64,000 nucleotides of DNA from Sphingobium sp. AP50 (GTDB taxonomy: Bacteria; Pseudomonadota; Alphaproteobacteria; Sphingomonadales; Sphingomonadaceae), in NCBI RefSeq assembly GCF_900109095.1, contig NZ_FNYZ01000004.1, positions 1-64,000 of the forward strand. Direction: 5' to 3'. Positions 7,563 to 17,487 of this stretch are shown here, piece by piece. A model generated the notes under the pieces. The model saw only the letters and a program-made list of their open reading frames with translations, had not been told where the DNA came from and did not search any database. Position numbers and translations under genes: made by a program. Each line of letters starts with the position of its first letter. Position 1 is the stretch's first letter.

Positions 7563-8927
7563 GTGACAGACCCCGCATCCCCTCCCCCCGTCCGCTCCAC
7601 CGGCTCGATAAGCCGGCGGATGATCGGCATTGCCGCGCTGTGGATCAGCGTACTGCTGATCGGCGGGGGCGTGGCGCTGGACCGGGTGCTGTCGGATGCG
7701 ATCACGCGCAATTTCGACGACGGCATGAATTATGTGCTGACCGCGATGATCGCCGCGTCGGAAATCGGGCCGGACGGCGAAGTGCTGTTCAACCGCGAAC
7801 TGGCCGACCAGCGCTTTCTGGAACCCAATAGCGGCCTTTATTACCAGATCAGCGCCAAGGGGCATGAGGACTGGCGCTCCCGTTCGCTATGGGACCGGGC
7901 ATTGAAGGCCCCGGCCGAACATCATGACCGGCAGCTTCACGTCTATAACAGCAAGCAGTTTCCGGGCGAGGATCTGCGCATCATGGAGCGCACGGTGCTG
8001 CTGCCCGGCTCCAACACGCGCTGGCTGTTCATGGTGGCGCAGGCGCGCGAAGGGCTGGACGCGCAGATCAAGACGCTGCGGACGACCCTGTTCAACAGCT
8101 TCGCGCTGCTGGCGCTTGGCCTGTTCGTCCTCGCCACGATCCAGACCATTTACGGGCTGCGACCGCTGCGCAAGGTGCGGCTGGAGATCATCAAGATGCG
8201 CGGCGGCGAAAAGAGCCGCGTGACCGAAGCGATGCCCGCCGAAGTCCTGCCCATGGTCGAGGAGCTGAACGCCCTGCTCGCCCATAATGAGCGGCAGGCG
8301 GAGGAAGCGCGCACCCATGCCGGCAACCTCGCCCATGCGCTCAAGACGCCGCTGACCGTGATCATGAATGCCGCCACCGCGCAGGCCCCGGACCTGGGCG
8401 ATGCGGTGATCCGCGAGGCGACGACGATGCGGCGGCAGGTCGACCATCACCTCGCCCGCGCCCGCGCCGTCGGCCGCCGCGGCGCGGCACAGAGCCGCGC
8501 GGAAGTCTGGGCCAGCCTCACCGCCGTCGAGCGCGCCGTCCAGCGCCTCTATCCCGAAGCCCGCGTCGACATGGATGGCGACAAGGACGCCGCCGTCCGC
8601 GTCGAAAGACAGGATCTGGATGAAATGCTCGGCAACCTGATCGAAAACGCGGCCAAATATGGCGGCGGCAGCGTCTTTGCGACGGTAGTGGCGCGCACGG
8701 GTGGCATGGTCGAGATACAGGTGGAGGATGACGGCATGGGCATCCCCGAAGCGGACCGCGTCCGCATCTTCGACCGTGGCGTGCGCCTCGATTCGGGCAA
8801 GCCCGGCACCGGTCTCGGCCTCGCCATCGTGCGCGACGTGGCGGAAATCTACGGCGGGTCGGTCATGCTGGAAGAAAGCGAAGATCTGGGCGGCCTGCTG
8901 GTGCGGTTGCGGCTGCCTGCCGCTTAG
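7563..8927 (+). CDS. sensor histidine kinase, EnvZ/PhoQ type, partner of the preceding regulator
   Basis: About 454 residues. The first membrane helix is around MIGIAALWISVLLIGGG, followed by a periplasmic sensor of about 120 residues, a second helix FNSFALLALGLFVLATIQTI, and a HAMP-like linker. The phospho-acceptor His is in HAGNLAHALKTPLTVIM; the N box is MLGNLIENAAKYG, G1 is VEDDGMGIP and G2 is GTGLGLAIV. The start is uncertain: GTG 7563 is just outside the repeat, GTG 7536 lies inside it and ATG 7620 would trim the N-terminus. No strong ribosome site is visible at any of them. Confidence 0.9.
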   Translation: MTDPASPPPVRSTGSISRRMIGIAALWISVLLIGGGVALDRVLSDAITRNFDDGMNYVLTAMIAASEIGPDGEVLFNRELADQRFLEPNSGLYYQISAKGHEDWRSRSLWDRALKAPAEHHDRQLHVYNSKQFPGEDLRIMERTVLLPGSNTRWLFMVAQAREGLDAQIKTLRTTLFNSFALLALGLFVLATIQTIYGLRPLRKVRLEIIKMRGGEKSRVTEAMPAEVLPMVEELNALLAHNERQAEEARTHAGNLAHALKTPLTVIMNAATAQAPDLGDAVIREATTMRRQVDHHLARARAVGRRGAAQSRAEVWASLTAVERAVQRLYPEARVDMDGDKDAAVRVERQDLDEMLGNLIENAAKYGGGSVFATVVARTGGMVEIQVEDDGMGIPEADRVRIFDRGVRLDSGKPGTGLGLAIVRDVAEIYGGSVMLEESEDLGGLLVRLRLPAA

Positions 8928-8942
8928 GGGTTCCGGTCATCT

Positions 8943-8972
8943 TTAGCCCCTCCCCTTCAGGGGAGGGGCTAA
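8943..8972. terminator. Strong GC hairpin after the kinase gene
   Basis: A perfect 13-bp stem (TTAGCCCCTCCCC with GGGGAGGGGCTAA) and a TTCA loop begin 15 bp after the kinase stop. There is no clear U-tract on either side, so it may be a weak terminator or an mRNA 3-prime stabiliser. Confidence 0.55.
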
Positions 8973-9269
8973 GAAAAGCAGACCGTCCGCCATCGACCCA
9001 AATCAGCCCTCGACCTGTCCTATTTAACTATCTCCGGCTACTCTCCGCTTCATGTTTGTCCGCCCGCCACCTCCCGTAACAATATTTCCAACTTCTGTTC
9101 CAAAATATCAAAACTTGCGGGAAACATGCGAAGTTAAGCGCGACATTTCCAACATGCGTCCCACCCATCCCGACCTCCGCATCTCGCACATCCACCTTGC
9201 CATCCCACCGCGCAGCTGCGAAGCAATAGCATAGGCGGTCGCATCTTGCCCTGCCCGAACAGGAGCAGC
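8973..9269. other. Intergenic stretch with no convincing gene; contains a dispersed repeat
   Basis: This gap separates the kinase from the DUF454 gene. It is more AT-rich than its surroundings. A 60-codon frame at 9052-9234 has no recognisable features and I do not accept it. The stretch 9015-9150 shows similarity to part of the Svx-like protease gene near 42764-42893 (see the separate repeat entries). Promoter elements for the DUF454 gene are expected here. Confidence 0.6.
9015..9150. repeat. Dispersed degenerate repeat, intergenic copy
   Basis: It begins with CTGTCCTATTT, has CGGCTA about 20 bases on, and about 100 bases on a 24-base block at 9117-9140 (containing ATGCGAAGTTAAGCG) that matches 42861-42884 with one mismatch. 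The spacing of the matching blocks is similar in both places. The two blocks support common ancestry; the DNA between them is much diverged. Confidence 0.5.
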
Positions 9270-9623
9270 ATGCGGCGGCATCTTTATCTTATCGCGGGTT
9301 TCGCTTCGATCGCGCTGGGGACGATCGGCGCCTTCCTGCCGCTGTTGCCGACCGTGCCGTTCATGATCCTGGCCGCCTTCTGCTTCGCCCGGTCCAGCCC
9401 CCGCCTGGAAGCCAAGCTGCTGGATCACAAGCATTTCGGTCCGCATATCCGCAACTGGCGAGAGCGCGGCGCGATCAGTCGCAAGGGCAAGAAGGCGGCT
9501 TTATGCGCCTTCGCCTTCAGCGCGATACTGGCCCTGCTCTTTTCCCCCTGGCCCTGGTTCCTCGTCCCCTTCGCCGCGGCGGCGATCGGCGGAAGCTGGA
9601 TCTGGACCCGGCCGGAGGGTTGA
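9270..9623 (+). CDS. DUF454 (YbaN) family inner-membrane protein
   Basis: 117 residues from the ATG at 9270, preceded by AGGAG. Two N-terminal hydrophobic segments contain LGTIGAFLPLLPTVPFMILA, the family signature, then CFARSSPRLEAKLLDHKHFG and RERGAIS, and two C-terminal membrane helices. The function of the family is unknown. The next gene starts 31 bp downstream on the same strand. Confidence 0.85.
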   Translation: MRRHLYLIAGFASIALGTIGAFLPLLPTVPFMILAAFCFARSSPRLEAKLLDHKHFGPHIRNWRERGAISRKGKKAALCAFAFSAILALLFSPWPWFLVPFAAAAIGGSWIWTRPEG

Positions 9624-9654
9624 AGGCGATGCTGCCCAAGGCGATAGTCCCGAA

Positions 9655-10785
9655 ATGATCGATTCCGACCCCCTGCCCCCGCTGACCGCCATCCCGGCCG
9701 ATATCCGCGCCCTGGCAGACTATGAGCGACATGCCGAGGGTCATATCGCCACGGCGACATGGGCGCATATCCAGTCGGGCGCAGGCGCCGAACAGTCGCT
9801 GGCCGACAACCGGACGCAGTTTGATCGCGTCTTCCTGATGCCCCGCGCCCTGCGCGATCTGTCCGAAGGCAGCACCCGCACGACCTTGTTCGGCCATGTC
9901 CATGCTGCCCCGATCCTGCTCGCGCCGATCGCCTATCACCGGCTGGTGCATGTGGAGGGCGAACTGGCCACCATGGGCGCAGCGACGGCGCTCGATACCA
10001 GCATGATCGTCAGCACCCTGTCGAGCATAAAGCTGGAACAGATTGCCGAGGCCGCCTTTGCCGCAACGCAGGCGCTGGGTCGGGCCGAAACGCCGCCGCT
10101 CTGGTTCCAGCTCTATTTTCAGCCCAACCGTGACCACACATTGGAACTGGTCAGGCGGGCCGAAGCGGCAGGCTATCAGATCCTCGTCGTCACCATCGAT
10201 GCGGCGATCAAGCGATCGGAGTTCACCCTGCCCGATGGCGTCGACGCGGCGAACCTACGCGCCATGCCAACGGTGCGCCATGCCAGCAGCGCGACCGGCG
10301 GCCATATCGTCTTCGGCACGCCGCTGGCGCAGGCGGCCCCGACATGGGCCGATATCGACTGGCTGCGCAGCCAGACCAGCCTGCCGATCGTGATCAAGGG
10401 CATCCTTTCTCCGGATGATGCCGCCATGGCGCTGGATCGCGGCGCAGATGGGCTGATCGTCTCCAACCATGGCGGGCGCGTGATGGATGGCCTGATCCCG
10501 CCGATGGAGGCCCTGCCCGCCATCGCTGCCCGGATCAACGGCCGATGCCCGATCCTGCTGGACAGCGGCGTTCGCACCGGCACCGATGCCCTCAAGGCCA
10601 TCGCGCTGGGGGCCAGCGCCGTGCTGGTCGGCCGCCCGCAACTCCATGCGCTGGCCGTGGCGGGCGTGGCCGGTGTCGCCCATATGATCCATATGCTGCG
10701 CGCCGAACTGGAACTGGCCATGGCGCAAGTCGGCGCCGCTTCGATCGCCGATATCGACGCTTCATTCCTTGTGCGGCGCGGCTGA
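9655..10785 (+). CDS. FMN-dependent alpha-hydroxy-acid oxidase/dehydrogenase
   Basis: 376 residues, normal for the LldD/glycolate oxidase family. Features: PRALRDLSEGSTRTTLFG (FMN-side strand), LAPIAYHRLVHVEGE, LWFQLYFQPN, LPIVIKGILSPDDA (Lys contacting FMN), the catalytic His in GLIVSNHGGR and the phosphate loop LDSGVRTGTDALKA. It oxidises an L-2-hydroxy acid such as lactate to the keto acid, using oxygen or a quinone. The exact substrate is unknown; the missing N-terminal membrane anchor suggests a soluble oxidase. Confidence 0.87.
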   Translation: MIDSDPLPPLTAIPADIRALADYERHAEGHIATATWAHIQSGAGAEQSLADNRTQFDRVFLMPRALRDLSEGSTRTTLFGHVHAAPILLAPIAYHRLVHVEGELATMGAATALDTSMIVSTLSSIKLEQIAEAAFAATQALGRAETPPLWFQLYFQPNRDHTLELVRRAEAAGYQILVVTIDAAIKRSEFTLPDGVDAANLRAMPTVRHASSATGGHIVFGTPLAQAAPTWADIDWLRSQTSLPIVIKGILSPDDAAMALDRGADGLIVSNHGGRVMDGLIPPMEALPAIAARINGRCPILLDSGVRTGTDALKAIALGASAVLVGRPQLHALAVAGVAGVAHMIHMLRAELELAMAQVGAASIADIDASFLVRRG

Positions 10786-10901
10786 CCACATCGATATTTC
10801 CTCAATAGGCCATGAGAAACGCCTGACCCGCCGATCCTCCCCTTTCCGCCGCGCAACCAGACGCTATGGATGGCCCCCATTGCGGCAAAGAGGATATGTA
10901 T

Positions 10902-11951
10902 ATGGACTATCGCCCACTGGGACGGACCGGGATCGACGTCAGCCTGATCTGCCTCGGCACGATGACATGGGGATCGCAAAATAGCGAGGTGGAAGCCCAT
11001 GCCCAGCTCGACTATGCGTTTGATGAAGGTGTGAACTTCCTCGACACGGCAGAAGCCTATCCGGTCACGCCGGTTAGCAAGGACACACAATATCTGACCG
11101 AAACCTATATCGGCAACTGGATCGCCGGTCGGGGCGGGCGTGACCGCATGATCGTCGCCACCAAGGTCGCCGGTCCTTCCCGCGACCCGGTGCGCAAGTT
11201 CCGCGATGGCAATAACCGCCTCGATCGCCGCAATATCGAACAGGCCGTCGAAGACAGTCTGCGCCGACTGAAAACCGACTATATCGACCTGTATCAGGTG
11301 CACTGGCCTGACCGGCCAGTGCCGTCCTTTGGCGGTCGGGGCCTGTCGCGCCTGAACGATAATGACCAGACCGTGCCGATCGAAGAAACGCTAGGCGCGC
11401 TGGGCGATCTGGTGACGACGGGCAAGATCCGGCATTTCGGCGTATCGAACGAAACCCCGTGGGGCGTGTCGGAATATCTGCGCCTGTCACGCGAACAGGG
11501 TTTGCCGCGCGTCGCGTCGATCCAGAATGCCTATAGCCTGCTCAACCGCACCTTCGAATATGGCCTGTCCGAATTCGCCCTGCGCGAGGATGTCAGCCTG
11601 CTCGCCTACTCGCCGCTGGCGGGCGGTAATCTGACCGGCAAATATCTGGGCGGGCAGATTCCGGCCGGGTCGCGCCGCGACGTCGCGCGTCAGTTCGTGC
11701 GCTACGACCTGCCCGGCCAGCCGGCGGCGTCGGCCCGTTATGTCGCCATCGCCCATGCCCATGGTCTGGATCCGGCGCAATTGGCGCTGGCCTATGTCAA
11801 CAGCCGACCGTTCGTGACATCGACCATCATCGGCGCGACATCGCAGGCGCAGCTCAAGGCCGATATCGACAGCGTCCGCGTCACCCTGAATGACGAAGCG
11901 CTGGCCGCGATAGAGGCCGTGCATCGCGACATGCCCGACCCCTGCCCTTAA
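10902..11951 (+). CDS. tas: aldo/keto reductase, Tas-like
   Basis: 349 residues from the ATG at 10902, with AAAGAGG 9 bp upstream; ATG 10896 is too close to that site. Close in pattern to E. coli Tas: LICLGTMTWGSQNSEVEAHA, DTAEAYPVTP (catalytic Asp and Tyr), IVATKVAG (catalytic Lys) and DLYQVHWPDR (His). The C-terminal ATSQAQLKADI is the NADPH phosphate contact. It is a cytoplasmic NADPH-dependent carbonyl reductase with an undefined substrate. Confidence 0.9.
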   Translation: MDYRPLGRTGIDVSLICLGTMTWGSQNSEVEAHAQLDYAFDEGVNFLDTAEAYPVTPVSKDTQYLTETYIGNWIAGRGGRDRMIVATKVAGPSRDPVRKFRDGNNRLDRRNIEQAVEDSLRRLKTDYIDLYQVHWPDRPVPSFGGRGLSRLNDNDQTVPIEETLGALGDLVTTGKIRHFGVSNETPWGVSEYLRLSREQGLPRVASIQNAYSLLNRTFEYGLSEFALREDVSLLAYSPLAGGNLTGKYLGGQIPAGSRRDVARQFVRYDLPGQPAASARYVAIAHAHGLDPAQLALAYVNSRPFVTSTIIGATSQAQLKADIDSVRVTLNDEALAAIEAVHRDMPDPCP

Positions 11952-11971
11952 GTGCAGAACATCTGGACCTG

Positions 11972-13603
11972 TCAGCCACGATGCCGCGCTTCCGACAGGT
12001 CCAGTTCCCGCGTCAGTTTCTTGGCGGTCTGGCTGCCGATGGTCCGGGCGCGAACCAACTGGTTGAGCGCCGCCCGCTCGGCCTTGATGCCGACCAGACG
12101 AAATTGGCTGAGCAACCGGTCCTGCGCCCGCGCACGGTCGGTCTGCTCCTCATCCAGCCCTTCGATCCGTTCGCGATAGAGATCCATCACCCGTCCGCCC
12201 GCCTGGGCGTAAAGGTCCGCATCGCCATGGCCCTCGGCCAGACCATGCTGATGCCGCTCGATCGCCGTGATCGCGGCCTGCGCCGTGGCGATCCGCGCCT
12301 TGTCCTCCTCCGCCTGTTTCGACGGTTCGGGCGGCATGGTCAGGCCCTTCAGCAGGATCGGCAGGGCGATGCTGGCCACGATCAGCGAGACGATGATTAC
12401 GCCCGCCGCCAGAAAGATCGCCAGATCGCGCGCCGGAAACGGCGTGCCGTCATTCAGCACCAGCGGCAGGGTCAGCACGCCCGCCAGCGTGATGGCGCCC
12501 CGCACACCGGCAAAGGACATGGCGGCAATCAGGCGCCAGTCGGGGCTATGGGGCAAAACCTCGCCCTTGCGCTTGCGCAGGATGGTGAGTTTCAGCGATC
12601 CCCACACCCACAGGAAACGTAGCGCCGCAAGGCCAGCAACGATCGCCAGGATATAGACGGCCAGCCACCAGGGCGCGCTATGCCCGGTCATGGCGACGGT
12701 CTGCTTCGCGCCGGACAGGATCGCAGGCAATTGCTCCCCCAGCAGCACGAAGATGATGCCGTTCAGCGTGAACTGCACCATGTCCCACACCGAATTGCGG
12801 CGCATCCGCGTTTCGGCCAGCGCCTGCCGGGAAATTTCCGCGAAGGTCATCGTCACACCGGCGCTGACCGCCGCCAAAATGCCCGACGCATGGACATGTT
12901 CGGCCACCATATAGGAGCCGAAGGGGATCAGCAGGCTGACCAGAATCTGCGACCCAGTATCCTCGCCCCAGCGCTTGGTGACGGCCGCCTTGGCCCGCGT
13001 CACCGCCAGTGTGACCACAACGCCGATGATCAGCCCGCCGCCGGCCACCCAAAGGAAGTTGAGCACCGCCGGTCCTGGGGCGAAATGGCCGGTCAGCGCC
13101 GCGGCGACGGCAAAGCGCAGGCAAACCAGACCCGACGCATCGTTGAGCAGCGATTCCCCTTCCAATATATGCATCATTCGCTTGGGGATGGGCACGCGGG
13201 CGGCGATGGCGGACACCGCGATCGGGTCGGTCGGAGACACCACGGCGGCCAGTGCGAAGGCGACCGCCAGCGGCATCGCCGGGATCATCCAGTGGATGAA
13301 CAAGCCCATGCCTACCACCGTTATCAGCACCAGCCCCAGTGCCAGTTCGACCACGGTCGACACGTCCTTGAGCAATTCATCCTTGGGGATGCGCCACCCA
13401 TCCAGAAACAGCAGCGGCGGCAGGAAGAGGAAGAGAAACAGTTCGGGATCGAGCGTCACGCGATGCGTCGTCGAAAGGCCGATCACTGCGCCCAGCACGA
13501 TCTGGACCAGCGGCGTGGGCAGGGCGATGGGCACCATGCGCGATACGGCGCCACTGACGACAACCGCCAGCAACAGGAAAAGCACGATCGAAACTGTCTC
13601 CAA
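11972..13603 (-). CDS. CPA1 family Na+/H+ antiporter (YjcE/NhaP-like)
   Basis: About 543 residues from a TTG at 13603 that has GGAG 8 bp upstream. A GTG at 13693 would add 30 hydrophilic residues and is less likely. There are about 12 membrane segments, including LFLFLFLPPLLFLDGWRIPK, the ion-site motif VVSPTDPIAVSAIA and LLNDASGLVCLR with the conserved ND. A cytoplasmic tail of about 120 residues is charged and helical. It exchanges Na+ or K+ for protons across the inner membrane. It is divergent from the beta-helix protein gene. Confidence 0.88.
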   Translation of the reverse strand: METVSIVLFLLLAVVVSGAVSRMVPIALPTPLVQIVLGAVIGLSTTHRVTLDPELFLFLFLPPLLFLDGWRIPKDELLKDVSTVVELALGLVLITVVGMGLFIHWMIPAMPLAVAFALAAVVSPTDPIAVSAIAARVPIPKRMMHILEGESLLNDASGLVCLRFAVAAALTGHFAPGPAVLNFLWVAGGGLIIGVVVTLAVTRAKAAVTKRWGEDTGSQILVSLLIPFGSYMVAEHVHASGILAAVSAGVTMTFAEISRQALAETRMRRNSVWDMVQFTLNGIIFVLLGEQLPAILSGAKQTVAMTGHSAPWWLAVYILAIVAGLAALRFLWVWGSLKLTILRKRKGEVLPHSPDWRLIAAMSFAGVRGAITLAGVLTLPLVLNDGTPFPARDLAIFLAAGVIIVSLIVASIALPILLKGLTMPPEPSKQAEEDKARIATAQAAITAIERHQHGLAEGHGDADLYAQAGGRVMDLYRERIEGLDEEQTDRARAQDRLLSQFRLVGIKAERAALNQLVRARTIGSQTAKKLTRELDLSEARHRG

Positions 13604-13758
13604 AACTTCTGCTCCATGTGGGATGAAGGCGCCATGTTGAAAAAGACCGGACGATAAGGCAAGCCTTTCAAGGACTTTTTTACCGTCTTTCACTCATCCG
13701 GCATTCAGGCATACCCCGCCAAATTGCCTGTGCCGTCGTTTTTCCGGAGACAGAATCT

Positions 13759-15306
13759 TTGCTGAAGTCCTTTGCAACAGCATCCCTTCTCGCCACCGTG
13801 CCGCTGATCGCCGCTTTTTCTCCCGTTCATGCCGAAACCTATTATGTCGATTCTGCAAAAGGCGACGATCGCTTCGCCGGAACCAGTGCGGAGCGGCCAT
13901 GGCGATCGCTCGCCCAGGTCGGCAATTTTGCGCTGAAGCCGGGCGACCGGGTGATGCTGGCGGCCGGGTCGGTCTGGAAGGAGCCGTTGACCCTGACGCG
14001 ATCCGGCGCGGCCTATGCCCCGATCACTATCGCGGCGGCCGGTGGCGGCCCGCGCCCGCGCATTGATGCAGGCGGCGTGTCCTCCCATGGGGTGGGCGTG
14101 ATAAATGCCGAATATGTCACGGTCAGCGGACTGGAAGTGACGAACGACGCGCCCACCCCCGCCCCTACCCAGCGTTTCGGCGTGCTGGTGTCGGCGCAGG
14201 ACCGGGGCGTGACGCGCGGTATCCGCATCACCGACATGTATGTGCATGATGTGCGCGGCACCAATGATCGCAAGGATAATGGCGGCATCGTCTTCCGTGC
14301 CATCGGTCAGAAACGCGCCACCCGTTTTCAGGATCTGGCGATCGAACGCAACATCGTCTGGCGGGTCGACCGGTCAGGCATTGCCGGGATCAGTGACCGT
14401 GTCACGTCCGCCAACTGGTTTCCGAGCGAGAATGTCGTCATCCGCGACAATTATGTCGAGGATATCGGCGGCGACGGCATCGTCCCGCGCGGGACGGACG
14501 GCACGCTGATCGAACATAATATCGTGCGTTATGCCGGCGGCCGCGCGCCCGGCTACAGCGCGGGCATCTGGCAATGGAGCACCGACAACAGCCTGATCCA
14601 GCTCAACGAAGCCGCTTACACCCGCACCCGCTATGACGGGCAGGGCTTCGATTCCGATTTCAATTCGCGGCGCACCACCTTTCTCTATAACTACAGCCAC
14701 GACAATGCCGGCGGTTTCCTGCTCGTCTGCTCACCTAAGCAGAGCGACACCGACAATCTGGGCAATCGCGGCACCGTCGCCCGCTTCAATGTCAGCCGCA
14801 ACGACGGCACCCGCATCTTCCAGATCGCGGGCAATGTGTCCGACGTGCTGATCGAGAAAAATATCGTCCATGTCGGCAAGGCGCTGGACGTGCAGATGGT
14901 GATCGCCACCAATTGGGACGGCTGGGCGCGCGATGTCCGGGTCCAGAATAATAGCTTCAAGGTCGCAGGCACGGCCCGCTATGGCCGGGAAAGCGGACGC
15001 AGTGGTCCCGATTACCTGATCCAGCCCGGTTTCGCTCCGGCCCAATATTTCCGCTTTGCCGGGAACAGCTATCTCGGCCGCCACATCGACCTGCCCGAAG
15101 ACGGTGTCGGACAGCCCGTCCTCCCCTATCAGGAACAGCCCGCCGACTGGCAGGTGCCGACCTTCGATCCGGCCAAGCCCGATGGCTTTTCGGACTATCT
15201 GATCCACCATCGCAGCTGGATGCTGTCCATGTTGCAGCGGGAACTGGCGGCACCGGTCGACATCAAACAGGCCAGGCCCATGTCTATCTTCGAAGTCCGG
15301 CGCTGA
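13759..15306 (+). CDS. secreted right-handed parallel beta-helix protein (possible polysaccharide lyase or hydrolase)
   Basis: 515 residues from a TTG at 13759, with GGAG 9 bp upstream. The signal peptide ends PVHA before ETYYVDSAKGDDRFAGTSAE, the typical opening of secreted beta-helix proteins. Many short repeats of the form GLEVTND, IERNIVW, VIRDNYVEDI and IEHNIVRYAG lay out a right-handed beta-helix over about residues 90-380. Such folds include pectate lyases, chondroitinases and mannuronan epimerases; I see no residues that settle the activity. Its last 23 bp overlap the convergent hutD gene. Confidence 0.75.
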   Translation: MLKSFATASLLATVPLIAAFSPVHAETYYVDSAKGDDRFAGTSAERPWRSLAQVGNFALKPGDRVMLAAGSVWKEPLTLTRSGAAYAPITIAAAGGGPRPRIDAGGVSSHGVGVINAEYVTVSGLEVTNDAPTPAPTQRFGVLVSAQDRGVTRGIRITDMYVHDVRGTNDRKDNGGIVFRAIGQKRATRFQDLAIERNIVWRVDRSGIAGISDRVTSANWFPSENVVIRDNYVEDIGGDGIVPRGTDGTLIEHNIVRYAGGRAPGYSAGIWQWSTDNSLIQLNEAAYTRTRYDGQGFDSDFNSRRTTFLYNYSHDNAGGFLLVCSPKQSDTDNLGNRGTVARFNVSRNDGTRIFQIAGNVSDVLIEKNIVHVGKALDVQMVIATNWDGWARDVRVQNNSFKVAGTARYGRESGRSGPDYLIQPGFAPAQYFRFAGNSYLGRHIDLPEDGVGQPVLPYQEQPADWQVPTFDPAKPDGFSDYLIHHRSWMLSMLQRELAAPVDIKQARPMSIFEVRR

Positions 15307-15832
15307 TCCGCCGCCGCTCTGAAAGGTTGCGCGGCCGGAACCCGATATGCGCTACCGCTAATCCCTTCGCCGCTGTGACCATGTCACCCGCTTCCATGCC
15401 CGATCCTGCTGGCCCATCCGCCAGCAGGACATGGCAGTCCGCGTCGGCCGCGCTTTCATCGCCACAACGCAGCCAGTGCGTCCAGCGCGCGCGCCGCGTC
15501 ATCACATTGAGTAGCCGGACGGGCGCCTGACCCGCCGGAACAAGCACCGCCTGCTCCCCGGAAAAGACCAACGGCACGGTAGGCTGTAAAAACAGGCGGT
15601 GCCCGTCAACGTCCAGTACCAGTCCATCGCCCTCGAACAGCAGCAGCGACCGGTCGACGCCCGGCAACAGCGTGAACGGACCGGGCGCCTTTATGGTCGC
15701 AATGCTGATCCGCCGGTCGAAACCGTCCTGCCCGTCCGCATCGCTCCACAGCAGCCGGGTCGTCCCGCCACCGTTCAGCCATGGCACCGACGGACAGTCC
15801 CGCAGCCTGACGATCGGCGGTACTTCGGACAT
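15284..15832 (-). CDS. hutD: HutD family protein
   Basis: 182 residues from the ATG at 15832, which overlaps the hutU stop (TAATG). The family opening VPWLNGGGTTRLLW and the bicupin fold with ISIATIKAPGPFTLLPGVDR identify HutD. In Pseudomonas it is needed for full fitness on histidine and is thought to limit hut expression or bind a pathway metabolite such as formimino-glutamate. It is the last gene of the hutI-H-G-U-D operon and its 3-prime end overlaps the convergent beta-helix gene. Confidence 0.87.
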   Translation of the reverse strand: MSEVPPIVRLRDCPSVPWLNGGGTTRLLWSDADGQDGFDRRISIATIKAPGPFTLLPGVDRSLLLFEGDGLVLDVDGHRLFLQPTVPLVFSGEQAVLVPAGQAPVRLLNVMTRRARWTHWLRCGDESAADADCHVLLADGPAGSGMEAGDMVTAAKGLAVAHIGFRPRNLSERRRISAGLRR

Positions 15833-17487
15833 TACAGGATCGCCGGCAGATCCAGCCCTTGCGCCCGCGCGCAATCCTGCGCGATGGCATAGCCCGCATC
15901 GGCATGGCGCATCACGCCGGTCGCCGGATCGTTCCAAAGCACCCGCTCCAGCCGCCGCGCCGCCGCGTCCGTGCCATCGGCGACGATCACCATGCCGCTA
16001 TGCTGCGAATAGCCCATGCCGACCCCGCCGCCATGATGCAGCGATACCCAGGTCGCGCCCGACGCGGTGTTGAGCAGCGCGTTGAGCAAGGGCCAGTCGC
16101 TCACCGCATCCGACCCGTCGCGCATCGCCTCCGTCTCGCGATTGGGCGAGGCGACCGATCCGCTGTCCAGATGATCGCGGCCGATCACCACCGGGGCCTT
16201 CAATTCGCCCTTCGCCACCATCTCGTTGAAGGCCAGCCCCAGCCGGTGCCGGTCGCCCAGCCCCACCCAGCAGATACGCGCCGGCAACCCCTGAAACTGG
16301 ATGCGCTCGCGCGCCATGTCCAGCCAGCGGTGCAGATGCGTGTTATCCGGCAGCAATTCCTTCACCTTGGCGTCGGTGCGATAAATATCCTCCGGGTCGC
16401 CCGACAGCGCTGCCCAGCGAAACGGTCCCACGCCCCGGCAGAAGAGCGGCCGGATATAGGCGGGGACGAAACCGGGGAAGTCGAAGGCGTTCTCCACCCC
16501 CTCATCCTTCGCCACCTGCCGGATATTATTGCCATAATCGGTGGTCGGCACGCCATCCGCCTGAAAGGCCAGCATCGCGCGGACATGTTGCGCCATGCTC
16601 GCCTTGGCCGCCGCCGCGACCGATGCCGGATCGCTTTCCCGCGCGGAAAACCACTGGTCCAGCGTCCAGCCGGCGGGCAGATAGCCATTGACCGGATCAT
16701 GCGCCGATGTCTGGTCGGTCAGCAAATCGGGCCGCACGCCGCGCGCATGGATCAACGGCAACAGTTCGGCGGCATTGCCCAGCAGGCCGACGGACAGAGG
16801 CGTCTTCGCGTTCGTCACCAGATCCAGCGCCTCGTCCAGATTGTCGGTCGCCCGGTCCAGATAGCCGGTGCGCAACCGCATCTCGATCCGGCTGGGCTGG
16901 CATTCGATCGCAAGGCAGGACGCGCCCGCCATCACCGCGGCCAGCGGCTGCGCGCCGCCCATGCCGCCCAGCCCGGCGGTCAGCAGCCAGCGGCCCGACA
17001 GGTCGCCCCCATAATGCTGGCGCCCCATTTCGACGAATGTCTCATAGGTGCCCTGCACGATCCCCTGCGTGCCGATATAGATCCAGCTTCCCGCCGTCAT
17101 CTGGCCGTACATGGCCAGCCCCTTGCGATCCAGTTCGGCAAAATGCTCCCAATTGGCCCATTTGGGCACCAGATTGCTGTTGGCAATCAGCACGCGGGGC
17201 GCATCTGCATGGGTGCGGAACACGCCCACCGGCTTGCCCGACTGGATCAGCAATGTCTGGTCATCCTCCAGCCGCTTCAGCGTCTCGACGATCCGGTCAT
17301 AGCTTTCCCAATCGCGCGCCGCCCGGCCAATGCCGCCATAGACGACCAGTTCCTCCGGCTTTTCCGCCACATCGGGATGCAGATTGTTCATCAGCATCCG
17401 CAACGGCGCTTCGGTCAGCCAGCTTTTGGCGCTCAGTTCCGTGCCCGTGGCGGGCTTGATGATACGGCTATTGTCGATCCGGCTCAT
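15832..17487 (-). CDS. hutU: urocanate hydratase (urocanase)
   Basis: 551 residues, the standard length. Conserved blocks include [35 protein letters not shown] and NSNLVPKW, the NAD-site region [20 protein letters not shown], and [17 protein letters not shown] with the conserved active-site Cys just before it (PLFCRGVGP). It converts urocanate to imidazolone-propionate, step 2 of histidine breakdown, using tightly bound NAD+. It starts by overlapping the hutG stop by 4 bp. Confidence 0.97.
   Translation of the reverse strand: MSRIDNSRIIKPATGTELSAKSWLTEAPLRMLMNNLHPDVAEKPEELVVYGGIGRAARDWESYDRIVETLKRLEDDQTLLIQSGKPVGVFRTHADAPRVLIANSNLVPKWANWEHFAELDRKGLAMYGQMTAGSWIYIGTQGIVQGTYETFVEMGRQHYGGDLSGRWLLTAGLGGMGGAQPLAAVMAGASCLAIECQPSRIEMRLRTGYLDRATDNLDEALDLVTNAKTPLSVGLLGNAAELLPLIHARGVRPDLLTDQTSAHDPVNGYLPAGWTLDQWFSARESDPASVAAAAKASMAQHVRAMLAFQADGVPTTDYGNNIRQVAKDEGVENAFDFPGFVPAYIRPLFCRGVGPFRWAALSGDPEDIYRTDAKVKELLPDNTHLHRWLDMARERIQFQGLPARICWVGLGDRHRLGLAFNEMVAKGELKAPVVIGRDHLDSGSVASPNRETEAMRDGSDAVSDWPLLNALLNTASGATWVSLHHGGGVGMGYSQHSGMVIVADGTDAAARRLERVLWNDPATGVMRHADAGYAIAQDCARAQGLDLPAIL

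Noticed and set aside
8943..8972. A confident Rho-independent terminator call for the hairpin after the kinase
   Set aside because: The stem is perfect but no U-tract follows on either strand, so it is listed with low confidence only.
9052..9234. 60-codon frame between the kinase and DUF454 genes
   Set aside because: No ribosome site, no family features, and it overlaps a dispersed repeat.
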